The notes under the pieces are model-generated. The model saw only the letters and a program-made list of their open reading frames with translations, was not told the DNA's origin and searched no databases. Positions 1 to 9,571 of a DNA stretch of 64,000 nucleotides are shown here, piece after piece. Origin of the DNA: Hyphomonadaceae bacterium (GTDB taxonomy: Bacteria; Pseudomonadota; Alphaproteobacteria; Caulobacterales; Maricaulaceae); assembly GCA_013001295.1 (NCBI GenBank), contig JABDMW010000050.1, forward strand, positions 100,243-164,242, given 5' to 3'. Position 1 is the stretch's first letter, and the number at the start of each line of letters is the position of its first letter. The position numbers and the translations under genes were made by a program.

Positions 1-408
1 AACTCCTCCGCGCGGAATGACCTGCATTCCCAACATAACAAGGTTTAAAAGAACGCGCGCAGCGGGCTTATCCAGACCGTCTACCTCGACATTCCACTTA
101 ATATCGACCTTTCCGCCATCGAATACGTTCAGGCTTAATTTTTTGAGCTCATCGCAAGAAATAACGCCGGGAGCTGATCCGCCTGCCCCAAACGCAAGGC
201 GCAAAAATTGCAGCTTTGCGCTCGCTTGCCCAGCACTGAGTTTAATCAGTTCCATAGCATCATCGCGCATGTCCAAATTGCTATCGTCTTCGAAAACTTC
301 TAAAGCCGCAGTTAAAGCCCCGACCGGACTGACCAGATCATGGCAGATACGTGCGCACAAGAGTGCCGCCAGATTAGCGGCGGTGAGTTTTACTTTAACA
401 TCGGACAT
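1..408 (-). CDS. chpT: ChpT-type histidine phosphotransferase, 3' end outside window
   Basis: The minus strand is open from an ATG at 408 to the left edge, giving the first 136 residues. An AGGGG ribosome site lies just upstream. The N-terminal part carries the phosphorylatable-His motif CHDLVSPVGAL (about residues 22-32) in the first helix of a DHp-like four-helix bundle. The sequence then continues into the start of the degenerate ATPase-like domain. In Caulobacter, ChpT passes phosphate from the CckA hybrid kinase to CtrA and CpdR. The family is about 200-plus residues, so roughly a third is missing here. Family assignment rests on the His motif and overall pattern. The partners are known biology and are not seen in this window. 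Confidence 0.85.
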   Translation of the reverse strand, partial: MSDVKVKLTAANLAALLCARICHDLVSPVGALTAALEVFEDDSNLDMRDDAMELIKLSAGQASAKLQFLRLAFGAGGSAPGVISCDELKKLSLNVFDGGKVDIKWNVEVDGLDKPAARVLLNLVMLGMQVIPRGGV

Positions 409-481
409 GGTGGCCCCTCATTGATTCGCAATTGAGGATACCTTAAACCCGAAAATCAGGTTGTGTTGAGCAAAAAATGAA

Positions 482-868
482 TTATTTGACGGTTTGCCAT
501 TCGCCGTTCGACAATCGGACTTTCTCGCCCCGCCTGGCTTTGGCGACGAGCTTTTCTCCGCTCACGCCAGCAACGTTTTCAGGCGATGTTCCTGTCTCAC
601 GAGCAAGCGACGTGTAAACCGACTTACGGCGAATATTGATCTCGTTCATTGCGGCTTCTATTTCCGCAGACGCACTTCCGCTCACCAGTGCCAAATACCC
701 GTCAATGGTTTCACCTACGATGCCTTGCTCTTTCGCAGCGTCAACAATTTTCTTTGCTGCTCCAACCTGAGCTGTTGCCGTCGGTGCGGTGACACCAAGC
801 ATTGCCATACCACCTAACAAGACAGTGGCGCTAAATGCAGCAGTAATAATTTTTGTGCCAAAAGTCAT
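482..868 (-). CDS. ydbL: YdbL-family (DUF1318) periplasmic protein
   Basis: This small secreted protein of 128 residues has an N-terminal hydrophobic signal ending near the ATAQ site (about residue 34). A conserved region follows, with the KEQGIVGE and GYLAL pattern typical of DUF1318/YdbL. I chose the ATG at 868 because an AAGGAGG ribosome site sits directly upstream. A longer reading from 952 would overlap ynbE and has no such site. It is the last gene of ydbH-ynbE-ydbL, with a 10-base gap after ynbE. In E. coli, YdbL is a periplasmic partner of the YdbH-YnbE bridge between the membranes. The same role here is inferred from identical gene order. Confidence 0.85.
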   Translation of the reverse strand: MTFGTKIITAAFSATVLLGGMAMLGVTAPTATAQVGAAKKIVDAAKEQGIVGETIDGYLALVSGSASAEIEAAMNEINIRRKSVYTSLARETGTSPENVAGVSGEKLVAKARRGEKVRLSNGEWQTVK

Positions 869-878
869 AATGGCCTCC

Positions 879-1067
879 TTAGAAAATATCCGGGTTATCG
901 GCGAGCAAATCTTCGACGTCCTTATCCAGTCTGACCCTGACTTCTTGATCAATTTTTACATTTAAATTGATCACGATTGGGTCTTTTGGCGCGACGATTT
1001 GCACCTTGGGAGCACACGCGCCCAAGACCAACAAACCAAGTAAAGTTATCGAAACAGTTTGTCTCAT
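879..1067 (-). CDS. ynbE: YnbE-like outer-membrane lipoprotein
   Basis: This 62-residue protein has a lipoprotein signal with lipobox LGAC, placing the lipidated Cys near residue 18. The mature part is short and includes PIVINLNVKID, as in the YnbE family. In E. coli, YnbE multimers stack onto the C-terminus of YdbH by beta-strand augmentation and complete a hydrophobic groove to the outer membrane. The gene lies between ydbH (gap about 117 bases) and ydbL (gap 10 bases), all on the minus strand. Size, lipobox and context together make the call secure, although the protein is very short. Confidence 0.85.
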   Translation of the reverse strand: MRQTVSITLLGLLVLGACAPKVQIVAPKDPIVINLNVKIDQEVRVRLDKDVEDLLADNPDIF

Positions 1068-1184
1068 GTCATTACCCTATAAAATTCCACCTGAACTTGC
1101 CATTAACAGATCATTTAGGCAATGCTCATCTCACGGGAGATAATTCTATAAATACAGTGCGTTAGGGCATTACTTCATTTATTC

Positions 1185-4100
1185 TTATTCTACGTCAACA
1201 GCTTCCCGACGTCGATCAACTATTGTCTTCAAATGCTTCTGGGAATCAAACGCGCCTACTGACTCCCTCACGATATTCCCTAACTCACCAGATACCGACA
1301 CATCAAATTCAAATGCCGTGCCCGCCAGGAGGTCCGGGTTTCGGCCGCCGAATACCATTCTGAGGGTCATTTCACCGTCCAGCGGCCCATTGATAATCGC
1401 TTCAAGTTCTTTGTATTCAAAATTTTCCAGGGCTTTGAACGCAAATCCGGTTTCAGACCCTGCAAATTGATCTCCAAGATAAAAAGGTTGTTTGGTATCC
1501 TTTGCGAACGTATCGATACCTTGATTTCGGTATCGAATCACACCGCCGTCCTTGATCGCCAAAATACCGTTATCAATCTGAACATCCACTCCATTGATAA
1601 CCGCAGGGAGTTGTCCGGAAATTTGGCCTGTTCCAGACAGACTTCCATTGCCAATATTTTTTAGAATTTTTCCCAGCGACAAATTCTCAACATTAACAAT
1701 CGCCCGATTTTCGACGTTTCCAAATTTCCATATTAATGGTGAGAGATATATTTTCCCCTCCCCTTGTTCCTCAGATAATACTGGCCATAACGCTTGATCA
1801 ATTCGAGCGCCATCTGGGATCAATTCAAATTTTATGATTCCATTTTCAAGCGGAAACCCCGCATCAAACCCGGCCATTGTCGCCGTTTGCACACCGTCCG
1901 TTTCCAGGGGAAACATCGACTTAAACGTCAGTTCCGCAGAAACACCTGAAGCCGGCCCGACGAGGGTACCAATATCCATATTTTTCAGCGTTGTTTTCCC
2001 GTATGACCGCACAGGGCCGCCATTACCGAATTCGAATTGGAATTCGGCTGACGCTTCGCCACTGACTCCCGCCAATTTCCCGCGCAAGGTCGGTATTAAA
2101 TATTGAGGCTGCAAACCGCGCGGTGTGAAAACGACTTTCGGAATTGAGACTTGTGCTGTCCCAATACCTTCTTCTGACCGATAGGTGATATTGATCGGCG
2201 TGTTTCTGGTCCTGGGCATTGGCGCAACTGCAGTTCCGGTTAAAGTACCATTTGCCAATCTCGCGGTTCCCTCCATAGGCACTTCCGGAATTTCGCCACC
2301 CTTCAGTTGAACTGCGCCTGCTTTATAATTGGCTGAAAAATCTTCCGGACGTCCATTCATTTCGATGAATAAGTTCGAGACCTGAACATTATCCGTGGCA
2401 ATTTCGGTTTTTGGACTCGTGATTAAAAACTCTATGCTGCCGTCCTTATATTGCGTGACTTTGGCTTGCCCGCCCGGTGTCGTGACATGGGTACCCGGCG
2501 ACGGGAAATCTTCGGACTTCAGATCGATACCCCCAATGTCCATATTCCATATTTGCGGATTCGTTTTAAAATCTGATCTCACATTCAGCGCCTCAAACAT
2601 CGCGCGTAAATGCCGGTCATCGTCGGGGCTTGAGATATCGGCCCGAACATTTCTAAGATTCGCTGTTAAGGGCTGGTCAACGCGGGAACGTCTCAAGACA
2701 TCTAACCCGTCAACAAGATCAAATGATATATTCTCGGCGCGCCATCCGGTCAGGCTGATGAACTCATCCATCTTAATCGTTTGCGCCGGTTCAAATAACA
2801 TTGAAAACCGATCACCATTGGTTGCGACGACGATATCGCCACCGGCAACGAGATTTTTTGTCCGCCCTCCCGGTAATTGCCCGTCATATTTTATAGCTCC
2901 ATTTATCGCGACACGGCTGCCTCTGGAGGAATTGTCGAGTTTCAACTTAATGTCGATAGGTGCCAAACGGATATCGTCTCCTTTAAAACTACGGGACCAA
3001 GTATTTTTACTTTTGACCTGAGCTGAAACGTGCTCAACACCGGATAAAACAAATCCGTTTTCGCTTCGTCCCTGAACTCTCAAATTCTCTAGATCAAGCC
3101 CGCGCGAACTTCGCCAATCAACATGCATATTCATGTCGACGGTTTGTGCAAAGGCATCAAAGACAACGTCGGGCCCAGCCACGGGCTCGATCACCGCTGA
3201 TTGGCCATTTGATGTCAGATTGAGCGGCGCATTCAGCTTAACCTCATAGCCTGATCGATTTTGGATAAATTGACCTGCTCCATTGGCAGCGAACTGCTCT
3301 AAAAATCGATTTCCATTTCTGCGAATTTCGCCGACAAAATGTGTTGCAATTGGCGTTTTACTCAACGCATTATAGGCAATGGTCCGATCAACCAGTTGAG
3401 TGCGCAATCCCGCATCAGTTAGAGAAAAATCGCTTCCGTCCATAACCCAATCGGTTCTGATAAGATCAAAACTGTTCTGCTCCAAATCGAATTCTGCACT
3501 GATTTGGGTATCAAGTTTCGTATGACCTGCGGCGAAAACGGGAAAAACAATGCCGTTTAACGTTACGTCAAGGTCAGAAATCAATTCGATTTTTTCAGAA
3601 TCTTCAAAACCGGTTAGTTGCAGATCAACATCTGCCGTCATTGGCCCAAACAAGGCTTCACGAATACGTGCAGATTGCCAGCTTGTTTGCCCTTTTACGT
3701 CCAATTCCCGTTCAGAGTGACGGTCGATATTTCCGATAAATCCGAAATCTATCTCTATATCGTCCTGTGCCATTCGCGCTGATTGCATAAAGATCTGGCT
3801 TTGCCATTCAGTTTCAGACTGAATTTGCGCATTTATCCCCGTCACCCCAGCGCCCCACGGAGCTGCCCAATTGACGACGCCGTCCTCGATCTCAATGCCG
3901 TCTATAGGGACCGAAACAGGTTCAGATTCTTCATTTGTCTCTGGCACCCACCGATCAATCACATTCCCATTACTATCGAGAGTCAGACGCAGAATTGGTT
4001 TTTTTAGAATGACCTGGTCAACAATACCGGCGCGCAACTTCTCAATCCGATATTTGACTATTAATTGGTCTGCAGAAAAAAACTGACCATCCGCATCAGA

Positions 4101-4364
4101 AAACCGCATGTTTTCAAAAACGGCTTCAGTCCTGGTAATTTCCTTAATATCGAATTTGGATTCAATTCCAACTTTGGAAAATTCATTGCGGGCTTGACGT
4201 TCAAACAAGCTATATCGATTGAGCCAAAACACCGCAGCAAGAACGATCAACGCAACCGCGATAAGGAGCAAAGCCCACAAAAATCGTCGGAGCCAGCGAC
4301 GACGTCTCGGGCCTTCACGCCTTGATTTATCAGTTTTTGTTATAATATCGACCTGATCTGACAT
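1185..4364 (-). CDS. ydbH: YdbH-like AsmA/TamB-type intermembrane lipid transporter
   Basis: This 1059-residue protein has a basic N-terminus, one membrane segment (about residues 26-48, WLRRFLWALLL onward), and a very long periplasmic region of beta-rich repeats such as GIEIEDGVVNW and NVENLSLGKIL. That is the build of AsmA-like bridge proteins. E. coli YdbH, with YhdP and TamB, is redundantly needed for phospholipid movement to the outer membrane. This copy is longer than the E. coli protein (about 880 residues). Being first gene of ydbH-ynbE-ydbL identifies it as YdbH and not TamB. It is divergent from the M23 peptidase gene, so the region 4365-4591 must hold its promoter. Confidence 0.85.
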   Translation of the reverse strand: MSDQVDIITKTDKSRREGPRRRRWLRRFLWALLLIAVALIVLAAVFWLNRYSLFERQARNEFSKVGIESKFDIKEITRTEAVFENMRFSDADGQFFSADQLIVKYRIEKLRAGIVDQVILKKPILRLTLDSNGNVIDRWVPETNEESEPVSVPIDGIEIEDGVVNWAAPWGAGVTGINAQIQSETEWQSQIFMQSARMAQDDIEIDFGFIGNIDRHSERELDVKGQTSWQSARIREALFGPMTADVDLQLTGFEDSEKIELISDLDVTLNGIVFPVFAAGHTKLDTQISAEFDLEQNSFDLIRTDWVMDGSDFSLTDAGLRTQLVDRTIAYNALSKTPIATHFVGEIRRNGNRFLEQFAANGAGQFIQNRSGYEVKLNAPLNLTSNGQSAVIEPVAGPDVVFDAFAQTVDMNMHVDWRSSRGLDLENLRVQGRSENGFVLSGVEHVSAQVKSKNTWSRSFKGDDIRLAPIDIKLKLDNSSRGSRVAINGAIKYDGQLPGGRTKNLVAGGDIVVATNGDRFSMLFEPAQTIKMDEFISLTGWRAENISFDLVDGLDVLRRSRVDQPLTANLRNVRADISSPDDDRHLRAMFEALNVRSDFKTNPQIWNMDIGGIDLKSEDFPSPGTHVTTPGGQAKVTQYKDGSIEFLITSPKTEIATDNVQVSNLFIEMNGRPEDFSANYKAGAVQLKGGEIPEVPMEGTARLANGTLTGTAVAPMPRTRNTPINITYRSEEGIGTAQVSIPKVVFTPRGLQPQYLIPTLRGKLAGVSGEASAEFQFEFGNGGPVRSYGKTTLKNMDIGTLVGPASGVSAELTFKSMFPLETDGVQTATMAGFDAGFPLENGIIKFELIPDGARIDQALWPVLSEEQGEGKIYLSPLIWKFGNVENRAIVNVENLSLGKILKNIGNGSLSGTGQISGQLPAVINGVDVQIDNGILAIKDGGVIRYRNQGIDTFAKDTKQPFYLGDQFAGSETGFAFKALENFEYKELEAIINGPLDGEMTLRMVFGGRNPDLLAGTAFEFDVSVSGELGNIVRESVGAFDSQKHLKTIVDRRREAVDVE

Positions 4365-4591
4365 AAATAATTGCTGAAAACTCCAAGCTCAACTATAAGC
4401 ATTTTCTCTGACAATCAGGGGAAATAAGTCCGGTAAAGCATTTTCGTTAACCAAACATAAGCCATAATTGTGCAAAGAGAAGCTGTTGGCGCAGTTTTTG
4501 CCTGTCAATAAAGCATTGATTTAAGGATTATGAACAAAAGATAATTCAGATTGGCGTGCATGCTGACCAGAGGTGGGATAAAGAAACAGCG

Positions 4592-6022
4592 ATGGGAAAA
4601 TCAGATCATAATTGGGACCTGATCAAAAAGGGTATTTTCGCCGACAGCAAAACGCTGTGGCGCAATACAGATGGTCAGGCAACCACAAGCCCGAAAACCA
4701 TGCTGGTGCTTGCCGGGGCCGTAATTTTCGGCGTTATCGGCATTTCTGCGATGACCACTTCTCCTCATACCAATTCAGACATTGTTGAAACATTAGTCGA
4801 AGAACCCACAGATATTCTGGCGAATTTAACAGATTTCCGCGCCCTGGACGCTTCAGATATAAAAATGAGTACGGAACTGTCTTTAACGATAAAACCGGGG
4901 CAATCTTTAGGCCCGCTTCTACAAGCCAACGGTGTCGCACCGGATATCGCGTATGCAACGACCAAGGCTTTTTCATTGACTCATGATCCTCGCCATGTTC
5001 GCGCCGGGCAAACCGTCAATTTGTTCTTTGACGGGGAAGAAAACACGTTTTCCGGTTTGAGCATGAAAACCGATCTTGAGAACACAGTTTTTGTCAATCG
5101 AACCCATGACGGCAATTTCAAAGCCCGCAAAGTTACCGCTGAGTTTGAAAAAGAATTGGTCCGCGTCAAAAGCGAAATTAAAAACAGCCTTTATCTCGAT
5201 GCAGGCGCCCTGGGCGCTCCTGACAAGGTTATCGTCCAGTTTGCTCAAATTTACGCCCACAGCGTAGACTTTCAGCGTGATATTCAACCAGGCGATGCAT
5301 TTGAATTGTTCTTCGAGGTGTACCGCGATCATAAAGGCAACACCGTCAAAGCCGGAGATCTTGTCTTCACGAGCTTCTCACCACGTGGGAAAACCGCAAA
5401 TTATTATCTGTATAAATCGAGCGATGGCCGCGAGAGCTATTATGATGAAAATGGAAAAGGCGCAAAACGCATGTTGATGCGCACCCCTGTCAACGGGGCC
5501 CGTTTATCTTCCCGTTATGGCAACCGCAGACATCCCGTGCTTGGATATCGCCGCAAACATAAAGGTGTAGACTTTGCCGCGCCCAGGGGCACACCGATTA
5601 TGGCCGCAGGAACGGGCACAGTTGTTCGATCATCGCGCTATGGCAGTTTTGGTAACTATGTCCGGATCAAACATTCGGATGGATATTCGACAGCTTACGC
5701 CCATCTTTCTAAGTTTGGCCGCGGTATAAAATCTGGCCGGCGCGTGGTACAAGGCCAAACAATTGGCTATGTTGGTACGACCGGACGTTCCACAGGGCCG
5801 CACCTACATTATGAAGTCTTAAAACACGGAAAACAGATCAATCCGATGACGTTGAGCGCGTTGTCTGGAAAACCGCTTAAGAAGTCAGAGATTCCGGCAT
5901 TTAAGGTTCAAGCTGCCAAGATTGATACATTGCGCGACGCGGCACCCGATGCCATGACCAGTGAACCTGAAATCGTCGCAGAAATAGTGACAAAACCAGG
6001 GCATTACGTCACTGCTCCATAA
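4592..6022 (+). CDS. LytM-type M23 metallopeptidase, membrane anchored
   Basis: This 476-residue cell-wall endopeptidase or septal/elongation hydrolase has one membrane segment (about residues 36-55). A LysM/OapA-like region follows with the motif IKPGQSLGPLLQANG, then a C-terminal LytM domain. The zinc ligands are visible as HKGVDFA (His and Asp) and GPHLHYEV (HxH), so the domain looks catalytically complete. I use the ATG at 4592. An in-frame ATG at 4556 would add 12 residues and neither has a strong ribosome site. It is divergent from ydbH. In the family these enzymes cut peptidoglycan cross-links between stem peptides. The specific substrate is not visible from sequence. Confidence 0.85.
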   Translation: MGKSDHNWDLIKKGIFADSKTLWRNTDGQATTSPKTMLVLAGAVIFGVIGISAMTTSPHTNSDIVETLVEEPTDILANLTDFRALDASDIKMSTELSLTIKPGQSLGPLLQANGVAPDIAYATTKAFSLTHDPRHVRAGQTVNLFFDGEENTFSGLSMKTDLENTVFVNRTHDGNFKARKVTAEFEKELVRVKSEIKNSLYLDAGALGAPDKVIVQFAQIYAHSVDFQRDIQPGDAFELFFEVYRDHKGNTVKAGDLVFTSFSPRGKTANYYLYKSSDGRESYYDENGKGAKRMLMRTPVNGARLSSRYGNRRHPVLGYRRKHKGVDFAAPRGTPIMAAGTGTVVRSSRYGSFGNYVRIKHSDGYSTAYAHLSKFGRGIKSGRRVVQGQTIGYVGTTGRSTGPHLHYEVLKHGKQINPMTLSALSGKPLKKSEIPAFKVQAAKIDTLRDAAPDAMTSEPEIVAEIVTKPGHYVTAP

Positions 6023-6090
6023 ATATTAACGTAGCTTGCACTTTGATCGCGTTCTTGTATTTTAGACCGACAACAACAAAGGGCGGTGAC

Positions 6091-6759
6091 ATGACGGATT
6101 TACTCAGACAGTTTTTTTCATTTGAAAAATTTATGAAGGACCGCTTGGTCGTTTTCTTTTTCTTTGTCGGCTTGATCGTCATTGTCCTGTCTTTTTTAGG
6201 CACGCTTTTAAATTCATTCGCCATTATGGGCGACGGGCATTTCATCAAGGGTTTGACGCTATTTTTGGGCGCTTTCATTCGCATTGTTCTCTTGTTTGTA
6301 GGGCTGCGCCTGATATGCGAGTTGATGATCGCAATATTCCATATCAACAACAATTTGTCGCCTGACGGTGGTAAATCAGACCTGGCCGAACTTGATCCCG
6401 TCGAAGCGGCCCGGGAAATTGCGCAAAAAGCGGCGAAAACGGCGAGCAGCACAACGAAAACAGTCGTTGAAAAAACGCGGTCCAGATTTTCCGATGATGA
6501 TGATGAACCCGATGGAGAAGACGTTTACCCAGACTATGAAGATCCAACCCCACCAAAACGGGCACGAAAGAAGCCGGCGGCCAAGAAGCCAGCGGCCCAA
6601 AAGGCACCGGCCAAGTCAACAACGACGAAAACTGCGGCTAAAAAAGCACCTGCTAAGAAAACGACAACGCGCAAAACAGCTGCAACAACGAAGAAAACCA
6701 CAACGGCCAAAAAAACGGCAACAAAGAAGCCTGCGCGAAAAGTCACACCTAAAAAATAG
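6091..6759 (+). CDS. DUF4282 membrane protein with histone-H1-like Lys/Ala/Thr tail
   Basis: The 222-residue product starts at the ATG at 6091, which has an AAGGGCGGTGAC ribosome site. It has two hydrophobic segments (about residues 17-40 and 55-88) matching the DUF4282 layout. Next come a short helix, an acidic patch (DDDDEPDGED) and then about 65 residues made almost only of Lys, Ala, Thr, Pro and Arg, with repeats such as KKPAAKK and KKTTT. Such tails in bacterial histone-H1-like proteins bind DNA or other polyanions. A membrane protein carrying one could tether the nucleoid or ribosomes to the inner membrane, which is inference. The gene is followed by a strong terminator. Confidence 0.7.
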   Translation: MTDLLRQFFSFEKFMKDRLVVFFFFVGLIVIVLSFLGTLLNSFAIMGDGHFIKGLTLFLGAFIRIVLLFVGLRLICELMIAIFHINNNLSPDGGKSDLAELDPVEAAREIAQKAAKTASSTTKTVVEKTRSRFSDDDDEPDGEDVYPDYEDPTPPKRARKKPAAKKPAAQKAPAKSTTTKTAAKKAPAKKTTTRKTAATTKKTTTAKKTATKKPARKVTPKK

Positions 6760-6767
6760 TAATAAAA

Positions 6768-6797
6768 AAACCCGGCCAATCGCCGGGTTTCTTTTTA
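6768..6797. terminator. Bidirectional intrinsic terminator
   Basis: A perfect 9-base-pair stem (AAACCCGGC at 6768-6776, GCCGGGTTT at 6782-6790) closes a 5-base loop. It is followed by a T-rich run on the plus strand and preceded by an A-rich run that serves the minus strand. It lies between the convergent DUF4282 and DUF4167 genes and overlaps the stop codon of the latter. Confidence 0.9.
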
Positions 6798-7355
6798 TTC
6801 CGCTGCTGAACTCACATTTTCCGGTTCAGGAGCTTCGACCGGCTTTTTGCTTCTTGTCTTCTTAGGTTTTTCAGTAGCTTCAGCCGAGACAGTGCTTTCG
6901 GCCTTGCCATTTTGTTTCGGAGCCTCATTGGCATCCACATTATCAGGCGTATTTTCAGCGTGTGCTTGGGAGTCGTCTTTTCCTTGCTGGCGACGGCGTG
7001 GCGGATATCGGCGGGATTTTCCATTGTTGCGGTTTTGAGTATCCCCGTCCTGTTGCTCACCGTCGGCGCCCTCATTTTGCTGTTGGCGGGCCTGTTCCTG
7101 AGCGGCTTTTTGCTCGGCTGCTTTGGCTTGTTGCGCCATGAGAAGGCGAAGATAGTGTTCCGCATGTTGCAGATAATTCTCTGCCTTAACACGGTGACCG
7201 GAAGATGCCGCATCGCGAGCCAGTGTGGTATATTTGTCGTATATCGTATTCGCAGATCCGCGAATTTTCACGTCCGGTCCATTGCTGTCCAAAGATCTGT
7301 TCGGATTATTATTATTGCTGTTCTTACGACCGCGGCCGCGTTGGCGCTTATTCAT
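6795..7355 (-). CDS. DUF4167 domain protein
   Basis: This 186-residue protein has a basic, low-complexity start (KRQRGRGRKN), a conserved helical core (SANTIYDKYTTLARDAASSG and the HYLRLL segment, about residues 35-75) and a disordered tail rich in Gln, Glu, Asn and Lys. This is the typical architecture of DUF4167, an alphaproteobacterial family that usually sits beside prmC and prfA, as here. The function is unknown. The basic start and disordered tail suggest an RNA or ribosome link, but that is inference. It ends at the bidirectional terminator; 220 bases separate it from prmC. Confidence 0.85.
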   Translation of the reverse strand: MNKRQRGRGRKNSNNNNPNRSLDSNGPDVKIRGSANTIYDKYTTLARDAASSGHRVKAENYLQHAEHYLRLLMAQQAKAAEQKAAQEQARQQQNEGADGEQQDGDTQNRNNGKSRRYPPRRRQQGKDDSQAHAENTPDNVDANEAPKQNGKAESTVSAEATEKPKKTRSKKPVEAPEPENVSSAAE

Positions 7356-7575
7356 AAAAGCATCCTTGTATTGAGATCATTTAGTCCAACGTGGGGCCTG
7401 ATCCCGAAGGCAGCACGCAAATCACTATCTATTGTGTAATTGTTTCTCTCATTCCCGAGAGGGTATCGTTCAAAAATGTCTCTTCAAATTTTGGGGAGGC
7501 TGCGCCCCTGCGCGCCTTCTGACCACAACAACAAGCTACCCGTTTTAGAAAGCTTGTCCAAGCTTTTTTTAATTT

Positions 7576-8436
7576 TTATGCAGATATTTTTCCGCTGACC
7601 ACTCGGTCATGGCCTGCCAGGTCCTGATCAATAAGGATTTGGGTAAAGCCTGCTGCGCGCAACAAGCCCGCAACCGCTTCGCCTTGATCATAACCAATCT
7701 CAAAGACGATCGATCCTTGAGGTTTCAATGCCTCAGTTAATTTTGCAATAATCGCCTCATAGGCACTCAATCCATGCCGCACTCCCCGCAGCGCCATTTC
7801 CGGCTCGTAATCAACGACGGTTCGCGGTAAGTTTTTCATTGCTTTATCGGTAATATAGGGCGGATTAGAAACGATGATATCAGCGCGCTGATCAAATTCA
7901 CTGAGGAAATCGGAGAGAACAAATTGCGCCCGATCGGCCATTTCGAGCTTATCAGCATTGAGTTTCGCAATGTCCAGAGCGCTGGCTGAAACATCTAGTC
8001 CAACACCTGTCGCATCCTTACGCTCATGCAAAACGCTCAATAAAATCGCGCCGGAGCCTGTACCTACATCAACTATGAGAGGGTTTCCAATCTCCTTAAG
8101 GCAGCTTAAAGCGCGTTCGACAACGCCTTCAGTCTCCGGACGCGGGATAAGGACATCTGGTGTGACCAGAAACTCAAGTGACCAAAACGGTTGTTTGCCC
8201 AGGATATACGCAATCGGCTCATGTTTGATACGCCGCGCCAACATCTGGTTCAAGCATTCAATTCCTTCAAGTGGTGCAGGATTAGGGGCATATGCGATTA
8301 ACTCAGACGAGGCCCACCCGAAAGCTTCACAAACAAGAATATTGCTTTCAATTTCCGAACTTTCGATACCCGCCTGCTCTAAAGTAATCCGGGTTGAACG
8401 CCGTAAATCTTCAACGGTCACGGTTGATTTAGCCAT
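7576..8436 (-). CDS. prmC: Release-factor glutamine methyltransferase PrmC
   Basis: This 286-residue enzyme transfers a methyl group from SAM to the glutamine of the GGQ motif in release factors RF1 and RF2. The N-terminal helical domain (about 1-85) is followed by a class I methyltransferase with the SAM motif [10 protein letters not shown] (about 120-130). The substrate-gripping NPPY motif lies at about 190-193. The start overlaps the end of prfA by 8 bases, so the enzyme is translated together with its own substrate. Length and motifs are standard. Confidence 0.97.
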   Translation of the reverse strand: MAKSTVTVEDLRRSTRITLEQAGIESSEIESNILVCEAFGWASSELIAYAPNPAPLEGIECLNQMLARRIKHEPIAYILGKQPFWSLEFLVTPDVLIPRPETEGVVERALSCLKEIGNPLIVDVGTGSGAILLSVLHERKDATGVGLDVSASALDIAKLNADKLEMADRAQFVLSDFLSEFDQRADIIVSNPPYITDKAMKNLPRTVVDYEPEMALRGVRHGLSAYEAIIAKLTEALKPQGSIVFEIGYDQGEAVAGLLRAAGFTQILIDQDLAGHDRVVSGKISA

Positions 8437-9496
8437 CCATTTCCAGCTCAGCCAACCGTTCTGCCTGATCTTCCGCGATCAAGCTGTCAACGACTTCACC
8501 CAGACCGTCGCCGGCAACAATCTTATCAAGTTTGTAAAGCGTCAAATTAATTCGGTGATCGCTGACTCTGCCTTGCGGATAGTTGTAAGTGCGGATGCGT
8601 TCTGAGCGGTCGCCGGAACCCACTTGCGCTTTTCGTTCACCCGCGCGTTCCGCATCGATACGCGCTCGTTCCATATCATATAGACGCATTTTCAAAATCC
8701 GTTCCGCATTAGCGCGGTTAACGTGCTGGGATTTGGCATCACACACCACCACAATCCCTGTAGGTTCGTGGGTCATGCGGACGGCGCTATCTGTTTTATT
8801 GACGTGCTGCCCGCCGGCACCGGAGGCGCGCATGGTATCAACCCGGACATCATTCATATTGAAATCAATATCAATATCTTCAGGGGCCGGTAAAACGGCA
8901 ACTGTCGCTGCCGACGTATGGATCCGGCCCTGGGTTTCTGTGACCGGCACGCGCTGGACGCGATGAACGCCGCTTTCAAATTTCAATTTTCCGAAAACAC
9001 CATTGCCGGTGATCGATGCGACAATTTCTTTATATCCGCCCATTTCCGCCTCGGACGCTGTTTCGACTTCAACTTTCCAGCCCTGCAGCTGCGCATATCG
9101 TTGATACATTCGAAACAAATCACCGGCAAAAATTGCCGCTTCGTCACCGCCTGTACCTGCGCGAACTTCAATGACAACCGAGGCATTGTCGTCCTTATCC
9201 TTTGGCAACAACAGAATACTAACTTCTTTTTCGAGCGCCGGAAGCTTCTCTTTTAAGGATTGCAATTCATCCTTGGCCATTGCCCCCATTTCAGGATCAC
9301 TCGCCATCTCTTCCAGGTCCTCCATTTCGGACAGGACTTCCTGAAGCTTGCGTACACCATCGGCGACCGGTTTTAATTCGGCATGTTCTTTAGCGAGTTT
9401 AACGATCTCATCAGTCTCGCTCGCAACACTCATGCGGGCTTCGACGGCATCGAATCTCTCTAAAACTTGTTCCAGTTTTTGACGCGGTATTTTCAT
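8429..9496 (-). CDS. prfA: Peptide chain release factor 1
   Basis: This 355-residue release factor ends translation at UAA and UAG. The catalytic GGQ lies in [11 protein letters not shown] (about residues 225-235). The codon-reading PxT-type tripeptide region occurs nearby, upstream of the GGQ domain. The N-terminal coiled helices and overall length match RF1, not the frameshifted RF2. It is followed by prmC with an 8-base overlap and preceded by ptsP with a 75-base gap. Confidence 0.97.
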   Translation of the reverse strand: MKIPRQKLEQVLERFDAVEARMSVASETDEIVKLAKEHAELKPVADGVRKLQEVLSEMEDLEEMASDPEMGAMAKDELQSLKEKLPALEKEVSILLLPKDKDDNASVVIEVRAGTGGDEAAIFAGDLFRMYQRYAQLQGWKVEVETASEAEMGGYKEIVASITGNGVFGKLKFESGVHRVQRVPVTETQGRIHTSAATVAVLPAPEDIDIDFNMNDVRVDTMRASGAGGQHVNKTDSAVRMTHEPTGIVVVCDAKSQHVNRANAERILKMRLYDMERARIDAERAGERKAQVGSGDRSERIRTYNYPQGRVSDHRINLTLYKLDKIVAGDGLGEVVDSLIAEDQAERLAELEMDG

Positions 9497-9571
9497 GATC
9501 GTGTGCTAATCGGTTCGGCGTGCTTTGTCGAGTATTATCCGCGCCCAGATATGTTGGTATCCGAATACGCT

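Noticed and set aside
6368..6865. Lys/Arg-rich 165-residue open frame on the plus strand
   Set aside because: It lies in another frame of the DUF4282 gene and across the terminator; its composition only mirrors the repetitive tail DNA.
7549..7575. AAAGCTT/AAGCTTT hairpin followed by T-rich DNA just after prmC
   Set aside because: The T tract is on the plus strand, where no gene is ending, and the minus-strand side has no T run. I did not call it a terminator for prmC.
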